Assembly (NCBI GenBank): GCA_903813345.2
Contig: CAIIXF020000001.1
Location: 6,947,098-7,011,097, forward strand
Direction: 5' to 3'
DNA length: 64,000 nt
Source: Owenia fusiformis
Taxonomy: Eukaryota; Annelida; Polychaeta; Sabellida; Oweniidae
Both the position numbers and the translations under genes were made by a program. Each line of letters opens with the position of its first letter. The first letter of the stretch is position 1. Shown in pieces: positions 63,422-64,000 of this stretch. The notes under the pieces are model-generated. The model had not been told where the DNA came from. It was given only the letters and a program-made list of their open reading frames with translations, and made no database searches.

Positions 63422-64000
63422 GTGAGTAGTTTAATGCATCAATTATGTTTTAACCAATCTGCTTTCAAAGTAATATGTTCGAACCAATTTTGTTTCAAAA
63501 TGCAAATTCTAACAACCACACATCAGGATATGATTTTGCCTATCCTAAACCAAGATATGTTTTTCTTCAATATTTGTTTGTATTTTCATTTTGAAAAAGG
63601 TTGTGTCAGCTTTGGATATACTGGTCGCTAGATACAATGTATAGACTGTGGACTGATTTAACAGCATGATAATATGCTTGAGTGATTTCTGAACCACAAG
63701 CCTATGAAATAACATTTTACGTGTGCACAAAATAGATTTCATATAAAAATCAAAATGTGTGTCTATGCTGTAAGCCTTACATAAAGTAAATCACTTACAT
63801 AGTGGTCACTTACAAGCTTACTGGCACTTACTCACTCGCCTTCCTTAAATGTCCTTAAATGTTGTTTTATGTATAACTTGAAATGCTAGCCTATAATGCA
63901 AAGTGCGCTAGGCAGCAACTACTGTAATTACTGTATACCTTTGAATTGAATAAATATATAATGAAATGAACGTAGTGGTCACTATGGTGGTTGCTTATGT
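63422..64000 (+). other. Intron of the channel gene to the window end
   Basis: Starts with donor GTGAGTAG. No further Slo exon (the rest of S6) is visible before the window ends. Confidence 0.6.

Overview
The window is nuclear DNA of an invertebrate animal. Genes are split into small exons by long AT-rich introns with GT/AG borders. The recognisable proteins are animal ones: a TRAP-gamma subunit, a Rieske protein of the RFESD type, a Slo-family potassium channel and two C2H2 zinc-finger proteins. The sequence is crowded with short inverted-repeat transposons, minisatellites and a truncated LINE. My guess is a marine, possibly lophotrochozoan, genome; nothing here fixes the phylum.

Layout. 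0-12 kb: a broken OTU-protease element, an 80-bp minisatellite, several MITEs and fold-back elements, and two more minisatellites; no intact gene seen. 12.4-25.5 kb (minus): a five-coding-exon zinc-finger gene ending in an Ikaros/TRPS1-like finger pair. Its introns hold a 30-bp minisatellite, a 1.29-kb TIR transposon and a LINE tail. 27.2-33.3 kb (plus): a complete five-exon RFESD-like gene. Its fourth intron opens with a minisatellite built from its own 5' splice site. 36.6-44.1 kb (minus): a complete five-exon SSR3 (TRAP-gamma) gene, with a mariner-like element carrying a nested hAT remnant and two nearly identical MITEs in its introns. 45.9-47.0 kb (plus): an eight-finger C2H2 gene with one coding exon. 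47.2-52.9 kb: a 5.6-kb palindrome without genes. 57.5 kb to the window end (plus): the 5' half of a divergent Slo-type potassium channel, from S0 to the start of S6, continuing beyond the window.

The genes are ordinary unlinked neighbours: the first zinc-finger gene and RFESD are head to head, RFESD and SSR3 converge, and SSR3 and the second zinc-finger gene are head to head. They do not form one pathway. The unusual content is in the repeats: about 32 tandem copies of a splice donor with an inverted copy in the same gene's 3' flank, the giant palindrome, a TTAA-flanked element with its empty site preserved elsewhere in the window, and a channel gene with changes at its voltage-sensing and pore residues. 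All alignments and counts were made by eye.
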